Assembly (NCBI GenBank): GCA_002083555.1
Contig: MSXN01000005.1
Coordinates: 1 to 35,147, forward strand
DNA: 35,147 nt
Direction: 5' to 3'
From: Nitrospira sp. ST-bin5
GTDB lineage: Bacteria > Nitrospirota > Nitrospiria > Nitrospirales > Nitrospiraceae
Shown here: positions 1-7,406 of the stretch, piece by piece
Position numbering within the stretch: position 1 is the stretch's first letter
Layout of the letters: each line of letters starts with the position of its first letter
Position numbers and translations under genes: made by a program
Notes under the pieces: model-generated
What the model was told of the DNA's origin: nothing
Databases searched by the model: none
What the model saw: the letters and a program-made list of their open reading frames with translations, nothing else

Positions 1-1325
1 AGCGATTGCGGCGCCTTGGCTTCGGGGCGGGACTTGCCCAGGCGATGGCCCACGGCTTCCATGGCGATGGTCGCGAGGCTGTGGTCGCGGCGATTGGGGT
101 TCAAGAGATAGTCCGCGACCATCGTGTCGAGATAGGGACCCGCAACCGTAACGCCGATGCGATGGAAGGCGAGCAGTGTAGCTTTCAGATCCTGCACGAC
201 TTTAGTGCGCGTCTGGTCATGCAAGAGCGTTGTGATCGGGCGCATGTAGGTGTGCACATCGAGCGGGAAGAAGGCGGTCTGGCCTCCCGATGAGAGCGCG
301 AAGCCGAGCACGTCGGCCCGGACGCTGGCTCCTCCTGAGAGGAGGCATTGCACGGCGAGAGGACTTCCTGTGGGAAGGCTTTTGACGAACCGTTCTGCGG
401 AAGGCTCGTCTTGTATGATCGTGAGTGCCGCCGCCGGAGTCTCGGCAGGCTTGGCTGCCGGTTGAAGGGTCTTCAGCAACGCGGTGAATTCCAGTTCGCG
501 GAGCAGGTCGGTCAGCTGATCCTGGTGCGGCGGCTTGACCCGGAAGGCCTCCGCGTCGAATTCGACCGGGCTGTTCACGTCGATAGTCGCGAGCTTGCGG
601 CTGAGCTTGGCATTGTCGGCCTGTTCGATCAGCATTGCTTTGATGCGGGGCGGGGTGACTTCCTCGACGCGGCGGAGCAATTCGTCGATCGTGCCGAATT
701 GCGCGATGAGTTTGATCGCCGTTTTTTCACCGATGCCTTTGACGCCGGGGATGTTGTCCGAGGCATCGCCCATGAGCCCCATGATCTCGATCACCCGCGC
801 CGGTTCGACGCCGAACTTCTCGATGCACTCGGGTTCGCCCGACCATTTGTCCTTGACGGGATCATAGATGCGGATGTGGGGCGTGACGAGCTGTAGCATG
901 TCCTTGTCGCCGGTGACGATCACGACGTCATCCCCGGCCCGCTCCGCCTTTTGCGCCAGCGTGCCGATCAGATCGTCCGCCTCGTAGCCGGCTTGCTTGA
1001 CGGCGGGAATGTTCAAGGCTTCCACGGCTCGGTGGATATAGGGGATTTGCGCGCTCATGCCGTCGGGCATCGGGGGGCGCTGGGCTTTGTACTCTTTGAA
1101 TTCTTGTTGCCGCAGCGTCGGTCCCCGTTCATCAAACGCGACGACGATCCCGTCCGGTTTCCGCTCGCGCAGGATCTTCAACAGGGTGGTCATGAACCCA
1201 TAGACCGCGTTCGTCTGGAGGCCCTTGGAATTATTCAGCGCGGGGAGGGCGAAGAACGCACGATAGATGTAGGCGCTCCCGTCGATGAGATAGAGCGTCT
1301 TGCGGCTGGAGTCAGTTGTCGACAT
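1..1325 (-). CDS. polA: DNA polymerase I, N-terminal part (runs off the window)
   Basis: Repair and Okazaki-fragment polymerase; only the first ~441 codons are present, reading leftward from ATG at 1325 with no stop before base 1. The N-terminus reads MSTTDSSRKTLYLIDGSAYI and continues through the 5'-3' exonuclease (FEN/PIN) hallmarks: FDERGPTLRQ, YEADDLIGTLA, VIVTGDKDMLQL, GLMGDASDNIPGVKGIGEKT. From about residue 300 it enters the 3'-5' exonuclease-like domain, where the proofreading acidic residues seem to be lost: LAVQCLLSG stands where FDTET is expected, and QDLKATL where the E. coli motif is QNLKYDR. LDTMVADYLL and HSLATIAMEA still show the fold. It starts 6 bases after the stop of the upstream membrane-protein gene, so the two are probably cotranscribed. 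The polymerase domain lies outside the window. Confidence 0.95.
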   Translation of the reverse strand, partial: MSTTDSSRKTLYLIDGSAYIYRAFFALPALNNSKGLQTNAVYGFMTTLLKILRERKPDGIVVAFDERGPTLRQQEFKEYKAQRPPMPDGMSAQIPYIHRAVEALNIPAVKQAGYEADDLIGTLAQKAERAGDDVVIVTGDKDMLQLVTPHIRIYDPVKDKWSGEPECIEKFGVEPARVIEIMGLMGDASDNIPGVKGIGEKTAIKLIAQFGTIDELLRRVEEVTPPRIKAMLIEQADNAKLSRKLATIDVNSPVEFDAEAFRVKPPHQDQLTDLLRELEFTALLKTLQPAAKPAETPAAALTIIQDEPSAERFVKSLPTGSPLAVQCLLSGGASVRADVLGFALSSGGQTAFFPLDVHTYMRPITTLLHDQTRTKVVQDLKATLLAFHRIGVTVAGPYLDTMVADYLLNPNRRDHSLATIAMEAVGHRLGKSRPEAKAPQS

Positions 1326-1331
1326 AGCAGT

Positions 1332-1763
1332 TTAGGAGTCGGGCGCGAGGGTCAGGGGTGGTTTGTCGAACTTGGCGCGCATCGCATTGAGGGCCTGCAA
1401 CACGGTGTGCTGGCCGACGATTTTCGCCTCCAGCTTCCGCTTGCCCGGAAAATCCAGGAGCGAGATGCCGATGAGCATGGTCAGGATCCCCTGGCCGGGA
1501 AGAAACAGCATGGCGAGACCGGCGAGCAGAAACACGGCGCCGACTACATTCTTGACGATCAGCCCGGCCAGTCGAAGGACCGGGTGGTGATCCTTCATCC
1601 AATGCCGCGGCGTGCGCGTGTCGAAATAATCGGCCGGGAGCCGCACCATGATGAATGGAATGGCGATCAGGGTACCGATAAATCCGACCAGCGAACCGAC
1701 TGTCAGCCAGATGAGCACGTGGACCGGGACATATTGTGTGACTGTCGCGAGAATGGCATCCAT
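1332..1763 (-). CDS. PGPGW-family small membrane protein
   Basis: A 143-residue integral membrane protein. Hydrophobic segments at about residues 13-42 and 68-105 flank a charged loop (YFDTRTPRHWMKDHHP). The segment FLPGQGILTMLIGISLL fits the glycine/proline motif of the PGPGW transmembrane family, which has no established biochemical role. The C-terminal ~40 residues are basic and soluble (FPGKRKLEAKIVGQ). It lies just upstream of polA on the same strand with a 6-base gap; that is probably an operon of convenience. A possible -10 (TAGGAT, preceded by TGC) lies around 1771-1776, but I see no matching -35. Confidence 0.8.
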   Translation of the reverse strand: MDAILATVTQYVPVHVLIWLTVGSLVGFIGTLIAIPFIMVRLPADYFDTRTPRHWMKDHHPVLRLAGLIVKNVVGAVFLLAGLAMLFLPGQGILTMLIGISLLDFPGKRKLEAKIVGQHTVLQALNAMRAKFDKPPLTLAPDS

Positions 1764-1819
1764 GGGGGACGGATCCTAGCACGGAGATCCTCTCAACCGG
1801 AAGGGCCAGGCGCGCATGG

Positions 1820-1849
1820 TTTACCTCGCAAAGGACGGCGTCATATAAT
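1820..1849 (+). promoter_or_regulatory. sigma70-like promoter for the secreted protein at 1882
   Basis: TTTACC (1820-1825), an 18-base spacer and a perfect TATAAT (1844-1849). Transcription would begin near 1856. That leaves no leader for the ATG at 1858 but about 26 bases before the ATG at 1882, supporting the shorter start. Confidence 0.6.
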
Positions 1850-1881
1850 GGCACAGCATGTCTGGAGCGAGTGAATCCTGT

Positions 1882-2238
1882 ATGGCCGTCCGTATTCTTC
1901 TACCCTGGCGATCCCTCCCGATTCTGTTGCTGTGTCTGCTCTTCAGCGGCGGACCGGTTCCCGCTCTGTCTCTGGCCGGCGAGAGCGACGAGCTTCAAAT
2001 TGACGTTAGCAAGAAGGGGCTCGGGAAAGAGGTCGTGATCACGCAGGGAGCCAAAGAGTGGTTCATGATGATTGAAGTGACGCCGGAAAATACGGTGGTG
2101 GTCCGACAAGAGAAGGATCACGACAAGTATCTGGTCGACGAGAGCGAAACGCACGACCGTCCGCTCGTAGCTGCCGAAGTGGACGCGGCCATTGCCGATT
2201 ATATTAACAGCGTGAAAGCTCGCGCCAGGAAAAAGTAA
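1882..2238 (+). CDS. Small secreted protein of unknown function
   Basis: 118 residues from ATG 1882; an in-frame ATG at 1858 would add eight. I prefer 1882 because GGAGCGAG lies 11 bases upstream and the predicted transcription start is near 1856. The N-terminus is a signal peptide: basic residues, a leucine-rich core (PILLLCLLFSG) and a likely cleavage site near ALSLAG. The mature part is short, charged and probably a small beta/alpha domain (DELQIDVSKKGLGKEVVITQ, then a lysine-rich tail ending KARARKK). I do not recognise a family. The DsrE-family gene follows after 7 bases, so the two may be one operon although the products should be in different compartments. Confidence 0.7.
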   Translation: MAVRILLPWRSLPILLLCLLFSGGPVPALSLAGESDELQIDVSKKGLGKEVVITQGAKEWFMMIEVTPENTVVVRQEKDHDKYLVDESETHDRPLVAAEVDAAIADYINSVKARARKK

Positions 2239-2245
2239 CGGTCCT

Positions 2246-2665
2246 ATGTCGAAGAAGCCCAAGTTCGTCATCTTTGCCCATAACGCCACCTACGATAAGC
2301 TGCATCAAGTCGCGACGCTCGGCATGACCGCCGCCGCGATGGGGAAAGACGTGATCATCGTGCTATTGTTCTGGACGATCAAGAAGTTGGCCGAAGGGAA
2401 GATCGACCAGATCGACTTTCCCCCGGAGTATGCGGACTCTGCCGAGGAAGTCGCTCGCCTGCTGAAAGAGAAGAAGGTGCCGAAGATTTCTGAAATGTTT
2501 CAGGATGCCAGGCATGTCGGCCATTTTCGCCTGATCGCTTGCAGCGCCGGCCTGGAATATATGGGCGTGGACGGGAAAGCGGTTGAGGCGAAAGTCGATG
2601 AAGTGTTGGGCTTGCCCGCTATCTTGAGTCTGACTGCCGAGGCCGAGACGAAGTTGTTTATTTAG
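2246..2665 (+). CDS. DsrE-family sulfur-relay-like protein
   Basis: 139 residues of the DsrE/DsrF-like fold. The N-terminus (KPKFVIFAHNATYDKLHQ, then TLGMTAAAMGKDVIIVLLFW) is the usual first beta-alpha-beta unit, and LIACSAGLEYMGVDGK contains the conserved cysteine region followed by a hydrophobic C-terminus ending ETKLFI. The DsrE2 protein at 5619-6149 has the same layout and also ends in LFI, suggesting paralogues. Family members accept or hand on sulfane sulfur with TusA-like carriers; the substrate here is unknown. Its stop overlaps the stop of the convergent endonuclease III gene by 4 bases. Confidence 0.8.
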   Translation: MSKKPKFVIFAHNATYDKLHQVATLGMTAAAMGKDVIIVLLFWTIKKLAEGKIDQIDFPPEYADSAEEVARLLKEKKVPKISEMFQDARHVGHFRLIACSAGLEYMGVDGKAVEAKVDEVLGLPAILSLTAEAETKLFI

Positions 2666-3321
2666 CGGGATTTCTCTACTCCCACCCGATCGCAATAGTC
2701 CTTCAGTTTGCACTTGCTGCACCAGGGTGAGACCGGCTGGCAGAGGTTCTGCCCGAAGGGCACCAGCAGATCGTTGAAGGTGATCCAATGTTGCGGAGGG
2801 AGTTTCCGGCGCAACGCCTCTTCGCTCTCGTCAGGTGTTTTGGTTTTGATGTAGCCCCAGCGGTTGCTGATCCGGTGCACGTGAATATCGACGCAGATGC
2901 CCGGTTTGCCGTAGCCGACCGTGACGACCAGGTTGGCCGTCTTCCGCCCTACCCCTGAGAGTGTGACCAGCTCATCGATCGAATCGGGGACGATCCCGCC
3001 GTACGTTTCTAAGATCTGCTGACAAATCTTGTGAATGGATTTGGCTTTTGTCCGGTAGAAGCAGACCGGATAGATGGCCTGTTCAATCGTTTCGAGCGGC
3101 AGCGCCAACATGGTGGCGGGCTTGTGCGCCAGGGCAAACAGCCGACCACTGGCTTCACCGGTGGTTTTATCTTTGGTGCGGAGGCTGAGGAGACAGGAGA
3201 TCAGGATGCGGAACGGATCGCGGTTCGATTCACGCGCCACGACCCCCACGACCGGTTCCTGCCATTGACGGATCTCTCGCCTGACGATCCTGATGGCGGC
3301 ATGGATCTGGTCCTGACGCAT
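2662..3321 (-). CDS. nth: Endonuclease III (DNA glycosylase/AP lyase)
   Basis: Base-excision repair enzyme removing oxidised pyrimidines; 219 residues, about normal length. The helix-hairpin-helix LSGVGRKTANLVV carries the catalytic lysine (K127), and VDIHVHRISNRWG the catalytic aspartate (D145). The C-terminal [4Fe-4S] cluster motif C-x6-C-x2-C-x5-C is intact at C194, C201, C204 and C210. The N-terminal extension of about 20 residues is basic. ATG at 3321 is the longest start and gives a full N-terminal helix. The gene follows rpsU on the same strand with a 63-base gap, so readthrough is possible. It converges on, and overlaps by 4 bases, the DsrE-family gene. Confidence 0.95.
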   Translation of the reverse strand: MRQDQIHAAIRIVRREIRQWQEPVVGVVARESNRDPFRILISCLLSLRTKDKTTGEASGRLFALAHKPATMLALPLETIEQAIYPVCFYRTKAKSIHKICQQILETYGGIVPDSIDELVTLSGVGRKTANLVVTVGYGKPGICVDIHVHRISNRWGYIKTKTPDESEEALRRKLPPQHWITFNDLLVPFGQNLCQPVSPWCSKCKLKDYCDRVGVEKSR

Positions 3322-3384
3322 CTGGTCCGACTAGCGTGGAGTGGGGGAACGCTGACCGAGGAGAGCGCTCGAGCGAACGATCAG

Positions 3385-3579
3385 CTACTCAGGCTTCCGC
3401 TTGGACAACCACTTCTGACGGCGGCGTTGGGCTTCGCGCAGCTTTGCTTTCTTCCTGACGCTCGGCTTTTCATAGAAACGGCGACGCTTCAGTTCGCGGA
3501 ACAAACCTTCGCCTGCCAGCTTCTTCTTGGCAACCTTCAGTGCTTTTTCAACGTTGTTATTGAAAACTTTAATTTCCAT
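3385..3579 (-). CDS. rpsU: 30S ribosomal protein bS21
   Basis: A 64-residue, strongly basic protein. The start MEIKVFNNNVEKALKVAKKK and the middle block LKRRRFYEKPSVRKKAKLRE match bS21, a small-subunit protein involved in early steps of translation initiation. Length is within the family range. The promoter at 3648-3676 lies inside the 3' end of ftcD, so rpsU can be expressed independently of it. The leader of about 60 bases contains GGAAAG near the start. Confidence 0.95.
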   Translation of the reverse strand: MEIKVFNNNVEKALKVAKKKLAGEGLFRELKRRRFYEKPSVRKKAKLREAQRRRQKWLSKRKPE

Positions 3580-3629
3580 CCGGTCCGACTTTCCACTTTC
3601 TCAGGCCGTGCCTGTCTGCACCCATGACA

Positions 3630-5123
3630 CTACGTACTAGGCGGCGGAGTGTAGCATAGCCCCCTGAGTTCCTCAAGACTGTTGGCGATCTTGGTGATCT
3701 GCCCGGTCTGATTGGCAACAACTGCCTGATTTCGTTGCAGTTTTACATTTGTTTTGGCGGTATGTAGACCGGCCTCGGTTGCGGCGATCGCTAGGATCAT
3801 CCCAACGGTTAGATCAGATTGCACCGCCGGCGACAGAGACAGTCGAATCGTGGCGATGGTCTGTCCTGCCTCGCAGGCGAGTTCCGCAATTGTGAGCGGG
3901 ACCTCGGTTGCTTGTTCAAGTGCTGTTGAGAGAAGCAGAGGACGGTCTGCCTGATCGATGGGAAGTCGTCGAGCTCGTGAGATTGCTTCATAGGCCTCGC
4001 AGTCCTTCTGCATCAAGGCGGCGAGTCTTTGACCTAGATCGCTGAGGGTTCGCTCGGGGTCTGACTGCTTTCCGATGCGAGCTCCCATGGTTCCCAATGA
4101 TGCCGCGAGGGCTCCCGCCAGCGCCGCCACCGCGCCACCGGCCGGTGTCGGTGTGGCAGCCGACAGAGTATGGAGAAACTCATTGATGGTTGGGTCCGAT
4201 CCGGGACCGAGCTGAGCGGACCGGGCTCCTGCCAGTCTTGTTTCCAGAATTTGGGTGGAGTCGAAGTTTCTGATCTGTAGGAGCGACGAAGCGGCCTGAT
4301 CCAACGCGGCTTGGGGAACGAGGCCGATCAGTTCGCTCTCGGCGATCTCCACGCCGGCCTTGGATGCCTCGGTTTGAACCGCGCGGAAGGCTGCGGCCAT
4401 TGACGTGACACGGTAGTCGGTCAGATTCATCGAGACTTGCACGATTCTGCGGCTGGCTAGCGCCACCCCGATCGCTTTGACGCAGGGCAGGCCGCCGTTG
4501 GAGTGCCGGATCGTGCGAGCGATGGCCTTCGCGATCGTGAGATCAGGGGTATTCAGGTTCACATTGAAGGCGATGAGTGGATGCCGGGCGCCGATGACCG
4601 TCGCTCCCGCTGTCTCATGAGGATGATCGGGTCCGAAGTCCGGCCGCCAATTCCGGTCGGTCGCCATTCTTGCTCCCAGCCCGGACAGTCCTCCCTGTCG
4701 GATCGTTTCCAGCCTGGTCTGGTCCGGATGACTGGCCGCCTGCTCATACAGAAACACCGGGATCTGCAGCTCGGCGCCAACGCGTTCGCCGAGCCGGCGG
4801 GCGAGCTGCACACAGTCTTCCATTGTCGTGCCCTGGATCGGGATAAAGGGAACGACATCGGTTGCTCCGATGCGTGGATGTACGCCGGTGTGGTTGCGCA
4901 GATCGATCCGCTCCGTCGCGATCCGTATCGCTTGAAACGCCGCTTCAACGACTGCATCGGGATTGCCGGCAAAGGTCAGTACGGATCGGTGGTGATCGGG
5001 GTCGCTGGTTCGATCCAGAAGTCGGACGCCAGGGACTGAGTCGACCGCCGCGATCAGCGCCTGCACGGTGGCGGGATTCCGACCCTCGCTGAAATTGGGG
5101 ATGCACTCGATGATCTTCGGCAT
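3630..5123 (-). CDS. ftcD: Bifunctional glutamate formimidoyltransferase / formimidoyltetrahydrofolate cyclodeaminase
   Basis: 497 residues with two domains. Residues 1-~300 are the formimidoyltransferase: CIPNFSEGRN at the start, DPDHHRSVLTF, then HTGVHPRIGATDVVPF carrying the catalytic histidine (H82) of characterised FTCD. Residues ~310-490 are the cyclodeaminase (FTCD_C): TINEFLHTLSAATPTPAGG followed by alanine-rich helices. The enzyme moves the formimino group from formiminoglutamate to tetrahydrofolate and releases ammonia to form methenyl-THF. No other histidine-degradation genes are nearby, so a general one-carbon/folate role is possible. The start codon lies only 11 bases from the edge of a repeated palindromic element (5135-5256), so its promoter is in or beyond that repeat. 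Confidence 0.93.
   Translation of the reverse strand: MPKIIECIPNFSEGRNPATVQALIAAVDSVPGVRLLDRTSDPDHHRSVLTFAGNPDAVVEAAFQAIRIATERIDLRNHTGVHPRIGATDVVPFIPIQGTTMEDCVQLARRLGERVGAELQIPVFLYEQAASHPDQTRLETIRQGGLSGLGARMATDRNWRPDFGPDHPHETAGATVIGARHPLIAFNVNLNTPDLTIAKAIARTIRHSNGGLPCVKAIGVALASRRIVQVSMNLTDYRVTSMAAAFRAVQTEASKAGVEIAESELIGLVPQAALDQAASSLLQIRNFDSTQILETRLAGARSAQLGPGSDPTINEFLHTLSAATPTPAGGAVAALAGALAASLGTMGARIGKQSDPERTLSDLGQRLAALMQKDCEAYEAISRARRLPIDQADRPLLLSTALEQATEVPLTIAELACEAGQTIATIRLSLSPAVQSDLTVGMILAIAATEAGLHTAKTNVKLQRNQAVVANQTGQITKIANSLEELRGLCYTPPPST
3648..3676 (-). promoter_or_regulatory. sigma70-like promoter for rpsU inside the ftcD 3' end
   Basis: On the minus strand TTGAGG, a 17-base spacer and TACACT, with TGC directly before the -10 hexamer. 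It lies within the last codons of ftcD and points at rpsU, whose start is about 70 bases downstream. Confidence 0.6.
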
Positions 5124-5134
5124 TAACGATTTCC

Positions 5135-5256
5135 CAGGATGCTGAAAAAGTCCGTCAGCGGCGTTCTTGCCGCGCTTAGAGGCTCAACGTACTAGAGCGT
5201 ACGCCTCGCCTCTTCACTTGCTGCGGCCTTGCTGGACGGCCATTTTGAGCATCCTG
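5135..5256 (+). repeat. Nested inverted-repeat element, copy 1
   Basis: Starts CAGGATGCTGAAAAAG and ends CATTTTGAGCATCCTG, near-perfect inverse complements (14 of 16). Inside are a second pair (GTCCGTCAGCGGC against GCGGCCTTGCTGGAC) and a central hairpin (GAGGC ... GTAC ... GTAC ... GCCTC). Two more copies occur at 18285-18407 and 25916-26106 in the same orientation. This copy fills the space between ftcD and the tusA terminator, 11 bases before the ftcD start codon. It carries no ORF. It could be a MITE/REP-like non-autonomous element or a large structured RNA signal. Confidence 0.8.
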
Positions 5257-5285
5257 CGTTTGCAATCCGCTATCGTCCAGAAACG

Positions 5286-5316
5286 AAAAAGCCGGAGGTT
5301 CACGTTCCCTCCGGCT
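5286..5316 (-). terminator. Rho-independent terminator of the dsrE2-tusA operon
   Basis: Minus strand: stem AGCCGGAGG / CCTCCGGCT, a 9-base loop, then a run of Ts interrupted by one C and G (TTTTCGTTT). It lies 33 bases beyond the tusA stop. Confidence 0.8.
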
Positions 5317-5349
5317 TGCTCTGGCTTCGCGTGCGAAGCCGTCGTGCGG

Positions 5350-5592
5350 TTACTTGGTCTTTTTGACGAAGGCTTTGTAGATCCGGCCTGAAGTCGCCTG
5401 TTCTTCTTCCATGCCGACCATTTGATGCCCGGTGGTATCGCACCAGGCGGGCATGTCTTTCTTGATCCCCTCGTCGTCGGACACCACTTCGAGCACCTGC
5501 CCGAGGGTGAGTTCCTTGATCTTTTTCGACGTCAGAATAATCGGCATGGGGCAAAAGTAACCGAGTGTGTCGAGCTTCACATCAGCCTGCAT
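5350..5592 (-). CDS. TusA-family sulfur carrier protein
   Basis: An 80-residue SirA/TusA domain protein. LDTLGYFCPMPIILTSKKIK near the N-terminus carries the CPxP motif with the persulfide-forming cysteine (C14). The rest (LGQVLEVVSDDEGIKKDMPAWC, then GHQMVGMEEEQ) matches the two-layer alpha/beta fold. It is a cytoplasmic carrier that passes sulfane sulfur between enzymes, for example to tRNA thiolation or a sulfur-oxidation route. The DsrE2 gene directly upstream (26-base gap, same operon) is the usual partner. A second cysteine, in PAWCDTTGH, is also common in the family. A terminator follows. Confidence 0.93.
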   Translation of the reverse strand: MQADVKLDTLGYFCPMPIILTSKKIKELTLGQVLEVVSDDEGIKKDMPAWCDTTGHQMVGMEEEQATSGRIYKAFVKKTK

Positions 5593-5618
5593 CGTCGTTA
5601 TCTCCGTCTGTGATCGAT

Positions 5619-6149
5619 TTATATGAAGAGGTTGACGCTACCCTGCTTGGCTTCGGCCAGATAGGTCGTGACCCCGGCGAACTGATCGATCCCCTCGATC
5701 AAGGTGTCCTTGGTAATGCCCATGAGGCCCATCGTCGTGGTGCAGGCGATGAATCGCACGCCTAGGTCGAGCGCCGTCTCCATCAGCTCGGGGACTCCCG
5801 GCATCCGGTTCTGCTTCATGACGAGTTTCATCATACTGGTGCCCAGTCCGCCGAAGTGGAACCGTGAGAGCGGGAGATTCTCGGCCCCTCCCTTGTTCAG
5901 CATGCCGAACATGCGGCGCAGCCAGTCTTTGGCCGAGCTGGTGGCTCCTTGCTTGCGGATCGTATTCAATCCCCAGAAGGTGAAGAAGACCGTGACCTGC
6001 ATGCCCATCGCAGCAGCGCCGGTGGCGATGATGAAGGCGGCCATCGCGCGATCCAGATCGCCGCTGAGGAGGACGATCGTCACTTTGTCCGGTTTCGATT
6101 CCTGTAACTGCGCCAACGTGGCGGAGGGTTCTATCTGCGTCATCTGCAT
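5619..6149 (-). CDS. DsrE2-like protein (DsrE/DsrF/DrsH family)
   Basis: 176 residues. KVTIVLLSGDLDRAMAAFII, then ATGAAAMGMQVTVFFTFWGL, is the family core; the insert WLRRMFGMLNKGGAENLPLS and FGGLGTSMMKLVMK are typical of the longer DsrE2 subfamily. VRFIACTTTMGLMG holds the conserved cysteine. The hydrophobic stretches could make it membrane-associated. GAGG lies 8 bases before the ATG at 6149. It is the first gene of a dsrE2-tusA operon driven by the strong promoter at 6205-6234. Its likely role is in persulfide transfer to or from TusA; the final acceptor cannot be read from this window. Confidence 0.9.
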   Translation of the reverse strand: MQMTQIEPSATLAQLQESKPDKVTIVLLSGDLDRAMAAFIIATGAAAMGMQVTVFFTFWGLNTIRKQGATSSAKDWLRRMFGMLNKGGAENLPLSRFHFGGLGTSMMKLVMKQNRMPGVPELMETALDLGVRFIACTTTMGLMGITKDTLIEGIDQFAGVTTYLAEAKQGSVNLFI

Positions 6150-6204
6150 AGGTGCCTCAATCTGATGGTGCGGTGCGAACTGCCGCTGTTTTCAAGGTGT
6201 TTTG

Positions 6205-6234
6205 ACTATAGCCTCCGTATCTTTTTCTTGTCAA
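6205..6234 (-). promoter_or_regulatory. Strong sigma70-like promoter for dsrE2-tusA
   Basis: Minus strand: perfect TTGACA, an 18-base spacer, TATAGT. It lies back-to-back with the promoter of the Rieske oxygenase gene; the two -35 boxes are about 10 bases apart, so one regulator could act on both. Confidence 0.75.
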
Positions 6235-6244
6235 GGCGACGCGC

Positions 6245-6273
6245 TTGACCGCACTCGTGAGGCTGGCTATAGT
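6245..6273 (+). promoter_or_regulatory. sigma70-like promoter for the Rieske oxygenase gene
   Basis: TTGACC (6245-6250), a 17-base spacer, TATAGT (6268-6273). Transcription would start near 6280, leaving a leader of about 38 bases. Confidence 0.7.
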
Positions 6274-6317
6274 CCCGGTCGAATGTATTTTGGCAAGATG
6301 TTGGATACTCCAGCCGC

Positions 6318-7406
6318 ATGAGCACTGTTCTCGAACAGGATTCCGCACCGTTACGCAGTCCTCCTTTGTTGGGTTTCTGGTACGCGGCCGCGGCCAGTTC
6401 CGATGTGGCCCCTGGCGCCATGAAGGGTGCGGTGCTGCTCAGCACGCCGATTCTCCTCTGCCGTACCAAGGATGGCCGTGTTTCTGCGATGCTTGACCTC
6501 TGTCCCCATCGGGGGATGCCCCTGTCGTTCGGACGGATGGATGGAGATCGGGTGGAGTGCTACTATCACGGCTGGCAATTCGGTACCGATGGACGGTGCA
6601 CGGCGATTCCCTCCCTGGTGAGCGATTCCCCGATCGATCCGAAGAAAATTTGCGTCACCTCCTATCCCTGTCAGGACCAGGACGGGTACATCTGGGTTTA
6701 TATGGCGGACAGCCGCTATCCCGATCGACCGATTCCTCCGTTGATGCGGCACCCCCTTCCGTCGAGCCCCTATCTGATGTTTCAGCATTCCCAGATGCTG
6801 TCCAGCACCCTCGATGACGGCGTGGTGGGGCTGATGGATCCGGCGCACGGCCCCTATGTGCATCAGAGCAGTTTGTGGCGGAAGCCCGCCAGCCAGCACG
6901 ACAAAGCAAAGACGTTTGAACCGATTCCGAACGGATTCCGGATGATCGGCCATGCCCCGTCGAAGAACAGTCCCCCGTATCAATTGTTGAAGTGGGTGTC
7001 CGGCGGAGAATTACGCACCACCATCGATTTCGTGCTGCCCAATCAGCGGTACGAGTTCATCCAATGCGGCTCGCTGTGGGTCTCGATACGTGTCTTGATG
7101 ACGCCGATTACGGAACATGAAACCCGCATGGATTTCTGCGCGGCCTGGAACGCCTTCCGTTGGCTGCCGTTCGGCAAGTCGATCTTCAAGTATTTTGCCA
7201 AGGGCTTTCTGGCCCAAGACAAAGTGGCGATGGACCGCCAGTCGATCGGTCTCAAGTATAAGCCGCCGTTCCGTCTCGTCGGCGATGCCGACCAGCAGGC
7301 GAAGTGGTATCACAAGCTGAAAGCGGCGCATCAGACCTCGCTCCAGACGGGTCAACCGTTCGATCATCCGCTCAAAGGACCGATCACGTTGCGATGGCGA
7401 AGCTAA
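6318..7406 (+). CDS. Rieske non-heme iron oxygenase, alpha-subunit type
   Basis: 362 residues. The N-terminal Rieske [2Fe-2S] domain has C62-x-H64 (LCPHRGMPLSFG) and C81-x2-H84 (ECYYHGWQFG), 16 residues apart. The catalytic domain has D174-x2-H177-x4-H182 (GLMDPAHGPYVHQS): two histidine ligands of the mononuclear iron and the aspartate that links it to the Rieske centre. The later C-terminal acidic ligand is not obvious by eye. The layout resembles pheophorbide a oxygenase/vanillate demethylase-like enzymes that hydroxylate or demethylate a ring or large planar substrate. No dedicated reductase is adjacent, although a Rieske ferredoxin is encoded at 34812. The substrate is unknown. The gene for a Lon-like protein overlaps its end by 13 bases. 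Confidence 0.9.
   Translation: MSTVLEQDSAPLRSPPLLGFWYAAAASSDVAPGAMKGAVLLSTPILLCRTKDGRVSAMLDLCPHRGMPLSFGRMDGDRVECYYHGWQFGTDGRCTAIPSLVSDSPIDPKKICVTSYPCQDQDGYIWVYMADSRYPDRPIPPLMRHPLPSSPYLMFQHSQMLSSTLDDGVVGLMDPAHGPYVHQSSLWRKPASQHDKAKTFEPIPNGFRMIGHAPSKNSPPYQLLKWVSGGELRTTIDFVLPNQRYEFIQCGSLWVSIRVLMTPITEHETRMDFCAAWNAFRWLPFGKSIFKYFAKGFLAQDKVAMDRQSIGLKYKPPFRLVGDADQQAKWYHKLKAAHQTSLQTGQPFDHPLKGPITLRWRS

Noticed and set aside
951..1874. 307-codon plus-strand frame opposite polA and the PGPGW gene
   Set aside because: It runs opposite two well-supported genes, has no recognisable domain and low-complexity basic composition; it is a shadow of GC-rich coding sequence.
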